Below, piece by piece: positions 31,459-43,080 of a DNA stretch of 64,000 bases; position 1 is the stretch's first letter; each line of letters starts with the position of its first letter. The position numbers were made by a program, and so were the translations under genes. Where the stretch lies: contig CM031596.1 in assembly GCA_018398815.1 (NCBI GenBank), forward strand, positions 66,249,442-66,313,441. Reading direction: 5' to 3'. The notes beneath the pieces are model-generated. The model did not search any database. It was not told where the DNA came from and saw only the letters and a list, made by a program, of their open reading frames with translations. Source of the DNA: Conus ventricosus. Lineage: Eukaryota > Mollusca > Gastropoda > Neogastropoda > Conidae.

Positions 31459-32640
31459 TCATTGGAAGTGAGCCTGCTGTGAAGAGGCAGTTTTTCGGCT
31501 CTGAGGTCGGGAACCTGATCGGATTTTAGCCAGTTGTCTAGCCTTAGACCTTTTGTGTCCTAAGGATCTGCAGGCCTTGGCCAGTGGAGTGCCCTGGGAA
31601 GAGGTAGCCAGAGCAGGGCACTTCCCCGTTGGGTGAGAGGGACCCGAGTGAAGGGTGAGGTCCCTCAAATTTCAGCCTGGCTCTTGATGGTCGCCTGTAC
31701 ATGGTTCCCAAAGAGGGAACCAGTCTTAACCAACAAGACTCAAAGAGAGGCTTGGGAGGAGGAAGAGCATGCGACCGAAGAAGCCAGGAGCGCAGCATCC
31801 CGCCTTGCCAGGACCGAGTTAAGGTGCAGCCTGGCAAAAGCACCCGCAGAGTAGCCCTTCCGCCATGGACTGGATGAAGACCACGATGGCAGATGGGTCA
31901 GCGGACTGGCAGAGAGCGAAGGAATCAGAGCCTGGGTCCTTAAGGGCGGATACCAGACCTCCCAAGAAGGAGTCCATCACCGAAACCGCCTCCAGACCCC
32001 TACTAGCAATCTCCTCCCAGTCTGCGAGGCAGCACTCCGAGAGAGTGACCTGCCGGTGCTGAGACCGAAACCTCTCCTACAAAAGGGGGAAGTCCTCTTG
32101 AGAAAGGGCAAGGTGAGAGTCTGGGATTGAGTCATGGGCCAGAAAGGCCTTAAAACGAATGGGAGCTTCTCTGGCTCCAGGAACTTCCCACACGCTAAGG
32201 TCCCAGGAAAATCAGGCACGAACCTGCAGAATGTCCTGTGCCTCTGTGCCACTAACCCTGCTTTGTGCCCACCTCATAGAGTTGGCTACCATGCCCGACT
32301 CCTTTAAAAGAGAGATGGGACGGGCGGAGAGAGGTAGTGCACCCAAGGCAAGCTCGGCTGCCGAAGGACAGGAAGGTGGACACGGCTCCGGGCACGTAGG
32401 AAGCCAGGAGGGCCACAGAGTCACTAAAGGAGAAGGAAGAGGGTATCGGGTCCTCATCCCCTGACTACCGAGTACGCCTGCCCAGAACTGCAGGCAGAGG
32501 AGGTGACCGACACCAGTGTGGACGAACGTGGGGGTAAACCGGATGGTCGTGGACGCCCCTGGAACCCCTCGGGAGGGTCTGCCACTGTGTTGGCAAGGCA
32601 GGCTGGCAAAGGCCTTCACTGCTGGAGCGCCAGGCATAAA
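31459..32640 (-). pseudogene. Probable DIRS gag-like region
   Basis: Long open pieces at 32212-32637, 31977-32252 and 31544-31843 in changing frames lie directly upstream of the RT, where DIRS elements carry gag. Visible text includes LVTLWPSWLPTCPEP, SLLKESGMVANSMRW and QTGRRLLVGVWRRF. No zinc knuckle is visible. The call rests mainly on position. Confidence 0.4.
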
Positions 32641-32835
32641 GCCAGGCCACCGCCACGAGGCAGAGGGATACCAAACTGCTGTCGCTTACTGCATTAGTGA
32701 GCCACGGTATAGTATGTGTCAACAATCACAGATATTTCCAAGAATAATGACAGCCAACACTGATCTTGACTTCCATTAATAGCAAGCCTTTAAGACTGTA
32801 CCAACAAATCTTCAATATAAATCTTACTATTACTA

Positions 32836-32977
32836 ATTAGAAAAGTATTTAGACTCAGAATCAAAGACTTACTTTCAGAATATTTCGACAGGGTCGCCCT
32901 GTCTTCTTCAGCTCACTGTTGGAGTGTTGCTGTTGTGGCAGCGAGGCCTTCTGAGTCTAAATTATACTTTTCTAATG
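32836..32977. repeat. 142 bp inverted-repeat element enclosing a hammerhead-like motif
   Basis: The left arm ATTAGAAAAGTATTTAGACT (continuing CAGAA) is matched by a right arm at 32949-32977 that, reversed, reads ATTAGAAAAGTATAATTTAG then ACTCAGAA, with a 3-base insertion. The interior is GC-richer than the flanks. Confidence 0.55.
32883..32911 (-). ncRNA. Hammerhead-ribozyme-like core (candidate)
   Basis: On the minus strand: CTGAAGA (fits CUGANGA), one extra A, a perfect 7 bp stem GACAGGG / CCCTGTC with CGA loop, then GAAA followed by palindromic ATAT (counting the last A) and T. That is the layout of minimal hammerheads of Penelope-like retroelements, which pair stem III through a palindrome. 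The extra A before stem II and a weak stem I are against self-cleavage. Confidence 0.35.
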
Positions 32978-34833
32978 TCAAATCCAGAATCCTATATTCC
33001 TATATATAAATCTTACTAGTTACCAATTTAAGTAACATGTTTTGATATGCTGGTCCATGTATAATAATTATAATGACAATGGACTTATCACTGCATTGCC
33101 TCTTTCCTAAATCTATTCTATAAACCAGTGCCTATCATTTATTAAGAGACCATGCTTCCTCAAAATCTACTAAACAATTTATTTTCTTTTTTTCTAATTC
33201 TTGTAATGGAGTATTAAATCAATCTGATTTGCTTGCATTAAAAAATAAAAGGAAATCAGAATAATAATCTTCCCAATTTTAATCACCTGAATCACAAGCA
33301 TCTAAAATTATCAACAGCTCCAGCAAAACTGATTCTACACACACACAAAAGTAATTCATGCTGCAAGTACACGATTCAGTAAATCTGTGTACCTAAGTTA
33401 TCCACTATACCACACACACAAAAAGTAATTCATGCTGCAAGTACATGATTCTAAGTTATCCATTCATTTTCTGTTTAGTACAAGGTACAAACTTACCAAA
33501 ACTAGTAAAAGTTATGCATGCCACTTCTTTTAAGACTCCCAGAATTTAATACAACTCCCATTATAAATTTGAAACAATTGTAAATCTACTCTGATTTTTC
33601 TAATCTTTGTCTCTTTTCAAAAATGTCTATTATGTCTAATCAATTAATGGCATTTAACTTCTATAGGTTTAAAACAGCCTTTCACCCTTTTTATCTGGTC
33701 TCATCTGAATTTCCATGGCTGTTTACTGAGAGTATGTGCGAGGTTTGCGTTTACGGACTCTGATAACAAAATACTCACAAAAATATTGACACTACTCACT
33801 TCTATGATTTAATTCTCATGTGTTGGCAGTGAAAAAGTGGACCACTGACTTTATTACCAGTGTAATACCACTTGCTATGACCCCATTACTAGCTTTACTT
33901 TACCCATTTGCCTTCGCCAATCTTGACATACCGGTTTTAACATTTATTGGCTCAATCACCGACACACATAATGTGTTATCTATTTAATTACCATCTTCCA
34001 ATATCAACATTTGCCTAGAAGCAAACTTTGTCCCCAATTTGGTCTTCTTTTTTTTTGTTATCTATGACTATCTTCCGAACATTAACATTTGTCTGGAAGC
34101 AAACTTTGCCCCCAATTTTGTCTTTTTTCCCCCTTTTTTTAAACTGCAGTTACAGCAGTGGTTGCTAATAGATACCAAAAATAAATAGCCCTGCTAGTTC
34201 AACAACAACGATGCAGGGAAAAGATTGCTCATACTGTTGTTATTGTTGTTAAGGTTCACATAATTTCAGAAAATAAACTGTTTTTTTAATTCATTTATTG
34301 ATAAGTTTTTTTAATTCATTCAAAGCACACAGATTGCTGTCATTTTTTTCCATCATAATCTTAATCATGTCGGATTTTGAAAGTCTCGATCATGTCACAT
34401 ATTGCTCTTCAATATCCCACTGACTGAGGAAAAGAAACCAAGCGAGAAAAAAAAAAAGGACTGGCATTAGAATGGACTAGAAAGGACATGGAAACTATCA
34501 GCTGGGACCCTGGCTTTGGCACCTAACAGCCAGCCAACTAGTAGCCTGGGAGTAGCTAAACATTTCTTCAACGCAGTGCCCCTACTACACCTCATGGCAT
34601 TAAGTGATTAACTGAAAAGATGATTACTTTGGACTTGTAAGTGTCCCACAAATTATCTTTTCTGCATAATGGAGGGTGGGAGGGAGAGAGAGAGAGAGTA
34701 AATACACTGTAGCAACATGGACAGTCATTTCTTTTAGTTTTACTGCTTTTCTTGTAAAATGACACCAATTTATCCCATAATCAAACCCATCCCCATGGAA
34801 ACTGGCAGCCAAAGAGAGTACAAGTTTCAACTC
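32978..34833. other. AT-rich non-coding stretch with small duplications
   Basis: No gene seen. Two local duplications are visible: 33342-33465 (CACACACAAAAGTAATTCAT and the following CTGCAAGTACA, repeated about 80 bp apart) and 33990-34120 (CTATCTTCC...AACATTTG then GAAGCAAACTTTG, repeated about 75 bp apart). A GA-rich tract lies at 34678-34698. If the zinc-finger gene to the right continues, its 3' exons should lie here or further left, but none was identified. Confidence 0.5.
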
Positions 34834-34980
34834 CTAAAATCTGTTTCCCTCCCTCCATCTGTCCTGTTGTGTCATGGTTTCTAATAAAAGCATCACATAG
34901 TTATTCCCTCCTGAATAAATCAATCCACCTACATATATTACAATGTATTTGTGATATTTTTTCCACCCACACTCACTCAG

Positions 34981-34989
34981 CAATCTTAC
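34981..34989 (-). promoter_or_regulatory. 5' splice donor of the zinc-finger exon
   Basis: GTAAGATTG follows CTGTGGCAAG on the minus strand, a consensus donor. Reading through it gives a 63-residue tail (KKYHKYIVIYVGG...) unlike the rest of the protein, supporting splicing here. Confidence 0.65.
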
Positions 34990-36885
34990 CTTGCCACAGT
35001 ATCTTCTTGCAACTGGTGCAGCAGCATCATTACCAAGGCGTGGTATTTTGGACGGTGGTAAACCCTCTGAACTTGACTGCGGTCCATCAACCATTTTCCT
35101 CTTTTCCATGTAAAAAGTGGATGTTGATCTCATCGATTCGAAGGTCTCATCACAGGACTCTTCCGACTGCAGACTTGATGAATTCCTTCTCTCGCTTGAA
35201 CTTACACTCACAGTGTTTTTTGACTGGAAAACTTGGTCTCTATTTGACGGAGGACACAGCTGTTTCATTTTAAAGGAAGAAAATGGTTTTCTTGGTTTAG
35301 CTGGTAACTTTGGCTTTAACACTGTTCTGCCTACTTCCAACTGCTGACTTACAGAATCAACAGACTCAGAAACCGACTTCTCTCTGGCAAAAAAGAATGA
35401 TCGCTTCTTTCGTGGATGAAAACTTGGCTTCCGAGGCTTTGGTGGTAGTTTTGGAAAAGTGATCCTGTTTGCAGCCGCCTGAACCTCGCTTGTAAGCTTG
35501 CGGTACTTGGGTGATGGTCCTACAGAGAAAGACGATGAAGGTCTTTTCATCTCTGATGATGAAGTCTGAAGAAGATTTCGATAATGATCTGTATCATATG
35601 ACACTGAAGGAACTTCATCTGGAAGGCTGGCGGCATCAGAGGGGTTTCTGGTAATAGTTGATGTTGGTTTTTTCAATGCTGTCTGACAGCTCTCTTCAGG
35701 CTGTATAACTACAATGTCGTTACGTTTTGGTGAAGTCTGGAAATCTGAAAAACCATCTTCTTGCTCCTGTAAATGATGGGCATAATGCTCACTATACAAG
35801 TTGAGATCTGTGAAGGTAATTTTGCATTTTTTACAGTTTTTCATTGGCAAGTTGTGTACTGTTTTTAAATGAGACCTTAAACAATAAGTCTTCACAACAA
35901 CAGAGCATTCTGGGCAGGCAATTCTATCTCCACTTCTTTCATGACAGGGAAACATCTTTTTATCTGTCTGGGAAGGAATAGGTGATGTAGCTGAAGTTTT
36001 TCTGCTCAAAGCAAATGCTTTTGGCACTTCATGGGCAACTGTCTTTGAAGAAGCTGAAACTGGTTTCTTTATCAAAGGAGATGTTTTCAACACAGGTATT
36101 TTCTTAAAATTGGCGAAAGACGCTGCTTTGGCAAGGTACTTTCCTGGACCAAATTTCACTTGCAAAAGATTTCCAGTCTTTGCTTTATTTGGCTTAGTGT
36201 TCGCCATATAACTGCTCAACATAGGTTTTGATTGTTTGGAAGTTGATTTTCTAGCAACATTGGATACAACTTTCTTCACTTGCTGTTGAGAATCTGGTAT
36301 CCAGAGTGGAAAATTCTGGCTTGATTGCTGATGTTCTTTTTGATGGAAAGTAGGCTTCATCACACTTGCTACTGAATTGCTCCTTTTCACACTTGCTATT
36401 GAATCACTCCTTCTGTGACTGGTTGATTTCTTGGCAACAGCAGATTTCTTTGGAACAGATGTTTTCTTAGGAATGCTTGAGAAAGGGCTGGACATCGAGG
36501 TATAACTCAGCAATGTTGATAAGAGAGTTTGCTGATTACTGGGATCACTTTTAACATGAGTTTGTCCTAACAGTTTTCCATCATATGGAGTGTCAACATC
36601 AACTTCTTCAGTGTCACTTTCATGGTTAAATGCTGACTGACCACTTCTGGAAGGTCCAGGCACACGTGTTGGTGTGCCTGATGAAGCTGTCTTATCTGTT
36701 CTTTTTGCAGACTCTGGTCCATTAACGTATGTCTGCCAGGGAAGCTGAACACTTTGTTCTCCCCTTTCCAGTGGCAGAACATGCTGTGCTTCATTCTCTG
36801 ACTGTACAGTATCTTCTTCATCTTCCTCAACTGCTCCATCAATGTCTAGATACACATCAAATTCTGTAACTTCTGGAACTTCCAT
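34990..36885 (-). CDS. C2H2 zinc-finger protein, large coding exon (632 codons, continues)
   Basis: The start is the ATG at 36885 (MEVPEVTEFDVYLDIDG), chosen over an in-frame ATG at 36921 because the upstream piece is UTR-like. An acidic N-terminus (EEDEEDTVQSENE) is followed by a long Ser/Lys/Pro-rich, probably disordered region. Two adjacent C2H2 fingers lie near residues 322-371: CPECSVVVKTYCLRSHLKTVH-type spacing and CKKCKITFTDLNLYSEHYAHH-type spacing. Two PKLPxKPRKP motifs follow (near residues 474 and 520), plus a KRSDSIASVKRSNSVASV duplication. The exon ends RRYCGK at a phase-0 donor (AAG|GTAAG, 34990/34989). It is clean of frameshifts over 1.9 kb, so a real host gene. A nuclear DNA- or RNA-binding role is likely; the ortholog is not recognised. 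The last exon or exons were not found. Confidence 0.8.
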
Positions 36886-37100
36886 GTTTACAAGAAAGGT
36901 CCAAATCAAACAGTTTTTCACTCGGTCTTTGCAAGTTCATCAGAAGTCCACATCACTAGATATTTCCTTCATATCTCTAAGTCAAATTCAATTGATATCA
37001 CTAGTCACATCAACACATAATCAGAAAATCATTCCATCAAGCAGGACTCTGAACATCTCTACATGTTTGCCCCTGGTCTGACGCATCTCTAAGCACTGGT
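36886..37100 (-). other. 5'UTR part of the zinc-finger exon, bounded by a splice acceptor
   Basis: A pyrimidine tract TTTTCTTTTCTTCTGTGTGT leads to TACAG at 37105-37101. The exon would start at 37100 with ACCAGTGCTTAG, and stops in all frames upstream of 36885 mark it as untranslated. Confidence 0.55.
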
Positions 37101-39540
37101 CTGTAACACACAGAAGAAAAGAAAAAACATTCGTTAAGTTTTATTTGTAAACAAATTGCAAAGGAGCAACTGCAACCAACTTTTTTTAAACTAAAATATA
37201 TCCATGAATAAGGGCACTCCACTAACTGCCCCTAACGTCACTTTTTTTCCACACCCACTCAACAATTTTACAGTCTTAACCTTGAAGTCAACGTTTTTCT
37301 ACATTACTCCTACTTTTAACCACAAAAACATCCAGAGATTTGCAAATGAATTCATACCTCAGGAATTATGCTGCGAGTTACAGAAATCTGAGTGTTATCA
37401 GGGATTCTGGGAGCAGTTTCTATGTTTCGCTGTAAAACTGGAACTATTTGGGAATTTCCCAGGGCCAGTAGTTCTGACCATCTTGTTCTTACAAAATCAG
37501 AACATGCTTATAAATCACTGCTTCATTTAAACTGACTGATGTTTGTCTAATTCAGCGGAACCTCCTTTGTACGACATGCTCCTCGTAACAACCAAAAAGT
37601 CTTTAATACACGCAAATAAATGTCTCTCAAACTGTTACTATCATGCTATTTCCAACTGCCGTTTAAAAAAACAAAATTTGCTCAAAAGAAATTATCACCA
37701 GTCTTTTAAATATATACGAGTCTTTACTTACTCGAGTTTGCCCAAGCATCATAAAACAGTCATTTCAGCCATTTTCATGATGCACTTAATTTCAAAATTT
37801 TCATGAGACAAACCAGAACTTTTCTGGCATTGTATACAATGGTCATTTGACCCTTATGAATATGAGGGATAGTCTGAATCAGAATCTGATTGTTCTTCCA
37901 CACCTATCAAACTATGGCAAGTTCTGTGCATTTCTACACTTCATGAACTAAAAATCAACTGCAATCTTGTCACTGTTCAACAAAAATTTTGAAGTCTAGA
38001 CGAAAGTAATTCAAAATGAAATGGAAGAAACCAGGATTCACATTCTCAGTAAAGTACGAAAATTTTGTACGTTCAGGTAACACCACCAATCTGCTCACAG
38101 ACTTACAATTTCCTCTGACATGGTCCCCCCCCCCCCCCCCCCCCCCAAAGACTTTTTGGCCTATAACTATCAGATTTTATCACCATCTTTAATCTTGGTC
38201 AAGATAAACATGCCAACATACACAGATTCATCCTACTGCCACAGCCATTTAGTGTAATAACTGTATATGGTATGACCTGAACACACCAATGAAGTGTCAC
38301 TGTATGATCACAATTGATTTCTCACCTGTGACAAGAATACAGCAAACAGCAACTGTTTGAACACGACAAAAAAATTTTTTTTTTTAAGCTTGGAAAAACT
38401 ATGTTTATGTAGGTTTTATTGTGTTTGCACAACCTGTGATATAATAATCCAACTTCAAGTCTGAAATGTCAAAAGATTAAACTGAACTATGTGCCAACAT
38501 AGCGCAATATGTCCCGACTATAAACAGGTGTGGTAGTGAGAAGCATACAGCGAAGTTTGTACCACGAGCGACTTAAATCACTTCTTATGGACAGTCTTTC
38601 AGTTCTGTTTGACCCATCTACCTCCAGCAAGTTTACAGCTTCAAAATTACTAGAACAATCACAGGGGAAACAGCAATCATTATCACATGTACCAATGGGC
38701 AAATTTCTGACCTGGAAATTCTTCAATTTTAAGATGTTGTGGATTTCACACAGATTTTGAAACCAGGTGATTTTGAATTATAAACTCAAGACTGCAATAA
38801 AATCCAAGAGACACTGACTGACTTGAAAGTAAAACCATGCCAAAGAGTGGGGTAATTTTGACTTGTGTACCATCCAGATGAGGTCCTCTTCCCCAGACTT
38901 TATTACACATAACAGGGATGGAACAAACACAAATGATATTCAACTTAGCACGTCTGAACTGGCAAGTCACGAAACATCATAAGTTGATTACACTAAAAAG
39001 TTGCATTCACTACTGTCATGTTGTTTTACAGCATCTACGGACCACAAGATGCATTCTGGTAATCCATGCCAGCCCATTCCGAGCACTAGAAATTGGCAAG
39101 ATTCATATATGGTGCAATTGCAGAGATATATATACGATGCACACTGACTGAAGTATGGGAGAATCAGAACAGAGATTGAGAGAAGCCCCGATGCTGCAAG
39201 ATACTATGCATTTGCTTGAACAACTTGGTGTCATTGTACAACTAAGAAAAACAAATTAATCCGAAACACATATTATAAGCGTTGCCATTTACTCTCAAGT
39301 CCCTGACTACAGTACAGCATGGGTGGGAGTGAGAAATGTTTGTATTAAAATTACTGAAAAGTTTGCGGCTGGGTGCTGCCATGGTCCAGGGGCCACTTAA
39401 GGCCCCTGGTAGGGTGAATGGGCAATGCCCAAGCAGCCCCTGGTAGGGTGCATGGGCAACGCCCTGGGGGAGGGACAGGGGTCTGAGGGGCGAAGCCCCC
39501 CAAATACTGACGAAAACTTGACACTTAAGGACAGGTTTTC
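37101..39540. other. Non-coding stretch (probable intron of the zinc-finger gene)
   Basis: AT-rich with no credible coding sequence. A C22 homopolymer sits at 38125-38146. A 34 bp tandem duplication at 39396-39465 (GCCCCTGGTAGGGTG then ATGGGCAA) is GC-rich and flanked by GGGGCGAAGCCCCCC at 39496-39510. Confidence 0.45.
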
Positions 39541-39546
39541 CCTGAA

Positions 39547-39660
39547 GATGGAGTATGGCTGCCTTAATGGCGGGACAAAAAACGGTCATACGCACAAAAC
39601 TCCACTGCCCGTCTATACAGGCAGTGTCCCCAGGAGTATCAGCCTGCTTACGCAGAAAGA
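39547..39660 (+). repeat. SINE-like fragment (GGAGTATGGCTGCC family)
   Basis: Begins GGAGTATGGCTGCCTTAATG then GCGGGACAAAAAACGGTCATA. A second diverged copy is at 63023-63075 (GGAGTGTGGCTGCCCATGTG, GCGGGGTAATCAAAAACGGT). This short domain is familiar to me as a frequent interspersed repeat of gastropods; that is recollection, and a repeat-library search would test it. Confidence 0.45.
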
Positions 39661-39955
39661 AAGGACAGGTTACTGAGTTCTCCTTTGATACAAACCCTGA
39701 ATTTTATACTTCTCATACTTGCAAAATGGAAACAAAAAATTGCCAAAACGCTAATACGGAAATCCGTACAATACGGAATTACTCCAACCCATGCTATAGT
39801 GTCTGGCAAAGAAAGCCTTTTTGACACTGAATACAGATGACCGTGATAAATGTTTTTGTGAAGAGCCAGTCAACCTGAATTAAAAAGGTTTATGCATCGC
39901 ACACACCTGACATACAATGACATTTGGATCAATGATCATCCTGAGGTGGGACCCA

Positions 39956-40101
39956 CTATGGATGTTTGGGGGCTCTTTCAAAACAAACAGCTCCCAGACC
40001 TTCTGGAACTTCTGTGCTAATAACAAAACTTAATGGGTCTTTACTGTGATGAATCCTGGAACAGCTGTCTCCTTCAATTTCTTCTTCTTGTTTTCCATTT
40101 G
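39956..40101 (-). CDS. Candidate terminal coding exon
   Basis: A good acceptor (CCCTTTTCCTTTCATTCAG) precedes an open run reading NGKQEEEIEGDSCSRI, then DPLSFVISTEVPEGLGAV and ending APKHP stop at 39956. The phase fits the 70-nt candidate exon at 40276-40345: its last base plus the first two here make an alanine codon. The function is unknown. It could equally be chance; the RNA is needed. Confidence 0.3.
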
Positions 40102-40275
40102 CTGAATGAAAGGAAAAGGGAAACTCACAAACTGATATTTTCATTACCACTGAAACCGAGCTCTTTCTTAATTTTGATTTAAAAATGCACTGAAGACTCC
40201 TGTGAGGTAACTGGGTTGTTTGCCGAGTCCAAAACTTCATTCTCAATCTCAACAACTGTGCTATTCATCACTTGC

Positions 40276-40345
40276 CTGTCACAGAATACAACTGTTTGAC
40301 AGTATCAACCACCAGAAACTTGGACTTGCTCAGCTGGTTTACATT
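40276..40345 (-). CDS. Candidate 70-nt internal exon with GC donor
   Basis: The acceptor TTCTTGTTTGCTTCCTTGCAG precedes 70 nt encoding NVNQLSKSKFLVVDTVKQLY then SVT, and ends CAG|GCAAGT, the consensus of the rare GC-AG donor class. The phase is compatible with the exon at 39956-40101 (174 bp intron). No protein family is recognised. Confidence 0.3.
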
Positions 40346-41480
40346 CTGCAAGGAAGCAAACAAGAATGACAATAATTGCTGATTTTTATCAGCTCTTAGT
40401 TTCTTTACAGGAAGCATTATCACAACTGACGAACAAAATGATCTGGAAGAAATCCTGCAGAAGTAGTGAAAGTAAAAAGAGGTCAGTGTGCATGCATTGT
40501 CATATATGCACTCTAATCTGACCATGTCCTGATGAGGATCAAGACAATCATTCGTTTAAAATTTCAACATGGACATATGCATTCACTGCTTCATACTATT
40601 GACACTCCAGAAGCCTTTCATCAGCACAGCTGATTGAGGGCAATTCCATCAAAATCTATCACTAGGTTAAAACAATCAAATCATTTTCATTGCAGATGTT
40701 TTAAATGAAATCTCGTGTCAGAAATCGCAGGACTTTTGCTACTACAATGTGTCATGAGACCAGAAGACAAATTTGTTTCCGTAACATGATTAAGAGTACT
40801 TTTCAAGAAGTGAGAATGATCTATTTAATTTGATGTGATTAAAAATGACTATGAACTTGCTCATTTGTTGTGGGGTTCTGACCAAAATTCATCCCACAAA
40901 AACGCCTTATCAGTTGCAATTTGGATTCAACTTTTTAAAATCTATAAAGCTAAAAGTGTTCAGGATTTCAAATTGTTGAAATATGAACAAAAATATAGCT
41001 TTCCACATTATCATTGGAATAGAAAAATTTTTCTTCTTTCAAATCATTACTAACATAATTGTCATGACACTGTGTAACTAACAAAGCACTCTGCGTAACT
41101 GATTAGTCAACTTCTGTTAGGGAGAGGTTATGGCTGTGATTCTCATCAGAACCATTTATATTCTGGGGATTTTCTGGTCCTTGCCTGGCTCATATCCACG
41201 TTCATTTTGCCGTGGCTTTCTATCCACTGAATGGTTGCGTCTCTAAATGCACTGCTCAAACTTCAAAACCAACACTGCAGAGGTCTGTATCTCAAAGGCC
41301 TGGATGATACTAGGATTATTTTATGAAAGAATGTAAAGTTTGGCCCTGTCATGCAGTCAGACCAGAACATTGATCATGTACTCTGTGGCCTGTCATGCCC
41401 TGCTCTCATGGTGACTTGTGTTTTGATTTCCTTACCACTTCTGTGCCCTTGGAGCTTTCAGATTGTGGTCACTAGTATTA
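40346..41480. other. Non-coding stretch
   Basis: AT-rich. No ORF with motif content, no repeat recognised. Confidence 0.4.
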
Positions 41481-41689
41481 TTGAAAAATTCATGGGGACT
41501 ATCATAGGACCGAAATGGCGACACTCCGAAGGGGGACGCTTGCTCAGACTGGCTCTGGGACTAAACAATGAGTGCTGTCAAAAAGGGTCTTGATAGATGG
41601 TATCCTGCATATGTTGGATCAGAACAGGCATCAAATGATCAATGAATACCACCAAAGTGACTCAGCAGTAGTCCCCTTATCACATGACT

Positions 41690-41763
41690 CTGATGGGAAT
41701 CGAACCCATGACCTCTCAGCCGGAAGTGCGCGACACTAACCAATTCGCCATGGTGGCTGGTTA
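41690..41763 (-). repeat. tRNA-derived SINE head
   Basis: On the minus strand the sequence has a box A-like TGGCGAATTGGTTAGTG and a strong box B, GGGTTCGATTCCC, about 30 bp apart, as in a tRNA and its internal pol III promoter. The expected acceptor stem does not pair (AGCCACC against CAGAGTC), so it is not a functional tRNA. The SINE body would extend left, perhaps to about 41480; its 3' end is not defined. Confidence 0.65.
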
Positions 41764-43080
41764 CTAAAATACATTTACCTAGATCATTTGTCCCTTAATC
41801 ACTTTGTCCCATTTGTCCAACATGTATGTAAACGGTAAACCAAGCCCGAGTCAGAATTACACAAGGTAGAAAGCATGATTGAATGACCATCTCAAGATCG
41901 TTGGTATGCCTGCATTATTAGCATCAATTACTTTATTTGATGTGGTACTTTTCATCAAATGCACCTGTCAGACACTCTTCAATCAGCCAATGTTGACTGT
42001 GACATGTTTTTTTTTTCTTTTTCTTTTTTTTTTCTCCATCTTCGGGGAAAGGACTGTGACATGTGATTGTCAGCATTTAGTACAATGGTCATAGCTACAA
42101 AATGACAAACGTTTCCACTGCAAAGTCCAGTGGAAGTGTATAGCATCGTTTGTTTTCACAACCTCTTGCTGGTAACAGAAAATCATCACTATTTTTTAAC
42201 AAATTGCGTCACACTTCAATTCAATATACTTCCAAAAAAGAAACCTATGTTAACTCTAAACAAGTTCAGAAACATATTTACACTGTAAACTGAACCGGGC
42301 TCATCATTTTCAAAATTGTCCCCTGATACCTCAAAACAATCTCAATCTCTGAAACGATTTTTAAACAGAAAAGGGTTTAAGGAAAATAAAGATGAGACTT
42401 ACCTCAAAATACGGAGCAACACTAGATAAGTATTATTTAACCTAAAATCAGGAAAGCACAACCCAATTTGTGATAAACACAGTTCACTAATATGTATACT
42501 CACTGCAGCGAATCACACAAGAAGACCGCAAGTGGATAAAACATTGGAAACACTTCTTCAGTCCAAGAGCAAAAAGAACAAGAAATCTTATATAAAAGGG
42601 TGCCCTCCAAACTGAAGTTAGATCCAAGTACAATTTTGTTATTGTCCAAGTATTCAAATGACATTAAGAGAAATACCAGTTTTTAATGGATTTGTTAGTC
42701 TAGTTTGGCTTAAACTAGCAAAATTTTCAATTTCTACAATGTTATGGCCTTTGCAGTCAGCTGAGTTATTTTATAAGCAACATTTCCATACCTTACCTTA
42801 CTTTTAAAAAAACAATAACCTTTTGTGTAGGAATACTTTTATTTGGATTTGTGCCGTTATTCTTATTTCTACCTAAAAAAACAAAATTAAATTCGAAAAA
42901 TCTGGGCTGAATTCAAGCAATGGAAGTTCCATTGAATGTATCAGATATTCCACTGTATATTAAGATTTAGATCTAAATGGTGTTTATTTTTTCTTCAAAA
43001 CAAAAACAAAAATATAATCTAGGAATTTCATCTTTTTGATGAGTATCACATTCAGAACAGACTATCAAGAAAACATGTAC
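41764..43080. other. Non-coding stretch with one weak mini-exon candidate
   Basis: AT-rich. At 42403-42441 (minus strand) a 39-nt segment lies between TGCTTTCCTGATTTTAG and a perfect donor TTTTGAG|GTAAGTC. It might be a 5'UTR exon of the gene at 34990-37100, but it has little coding content. A T-rich tract lies at 42008-42033. Confidence 0.25.

Larger units (their letters stand above)
28789..32640 (-). mobile_element. DIRS-type (tyrosine recombinase) retrotransposon, decayed
   Basis: Read on the minus strand from the right: gag-like region (32640-31460), RT (31245-30750), RNase H (30490-29985), then tyrosine recombinase (29950-28789). This order, and recombinase instead of a DDE integrase, define DIRS-like elements. 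All regions are in short broken frames. The DIRS split terminal repeats and internal complementary region were not found. A G-run and a CA microsatellite interrupt it. Confidence 0.75.

Noticed and set aside
34834..34989. C-terminal continuation of the zinc-finger protein past RRYCGK
   Set aside because: It runs through a consensus GTAAG donor into low-complexity, hydrophobic sequence unlike the rest; more likely intron.
39401..39510. GC-rich hairpins as a possible terminator or structured RNA
   Set aside because: The palindromic bits come from a 34 bp tandem duplication and one short GGGGC...GCCCC stem; nothing indicates a transcript.
41690..41763. A functional tRNA gene
   Set aside because: Box A and B are present but the acceptor arms do not pair and no clean anticodon arm forms; it fits a SINE head.
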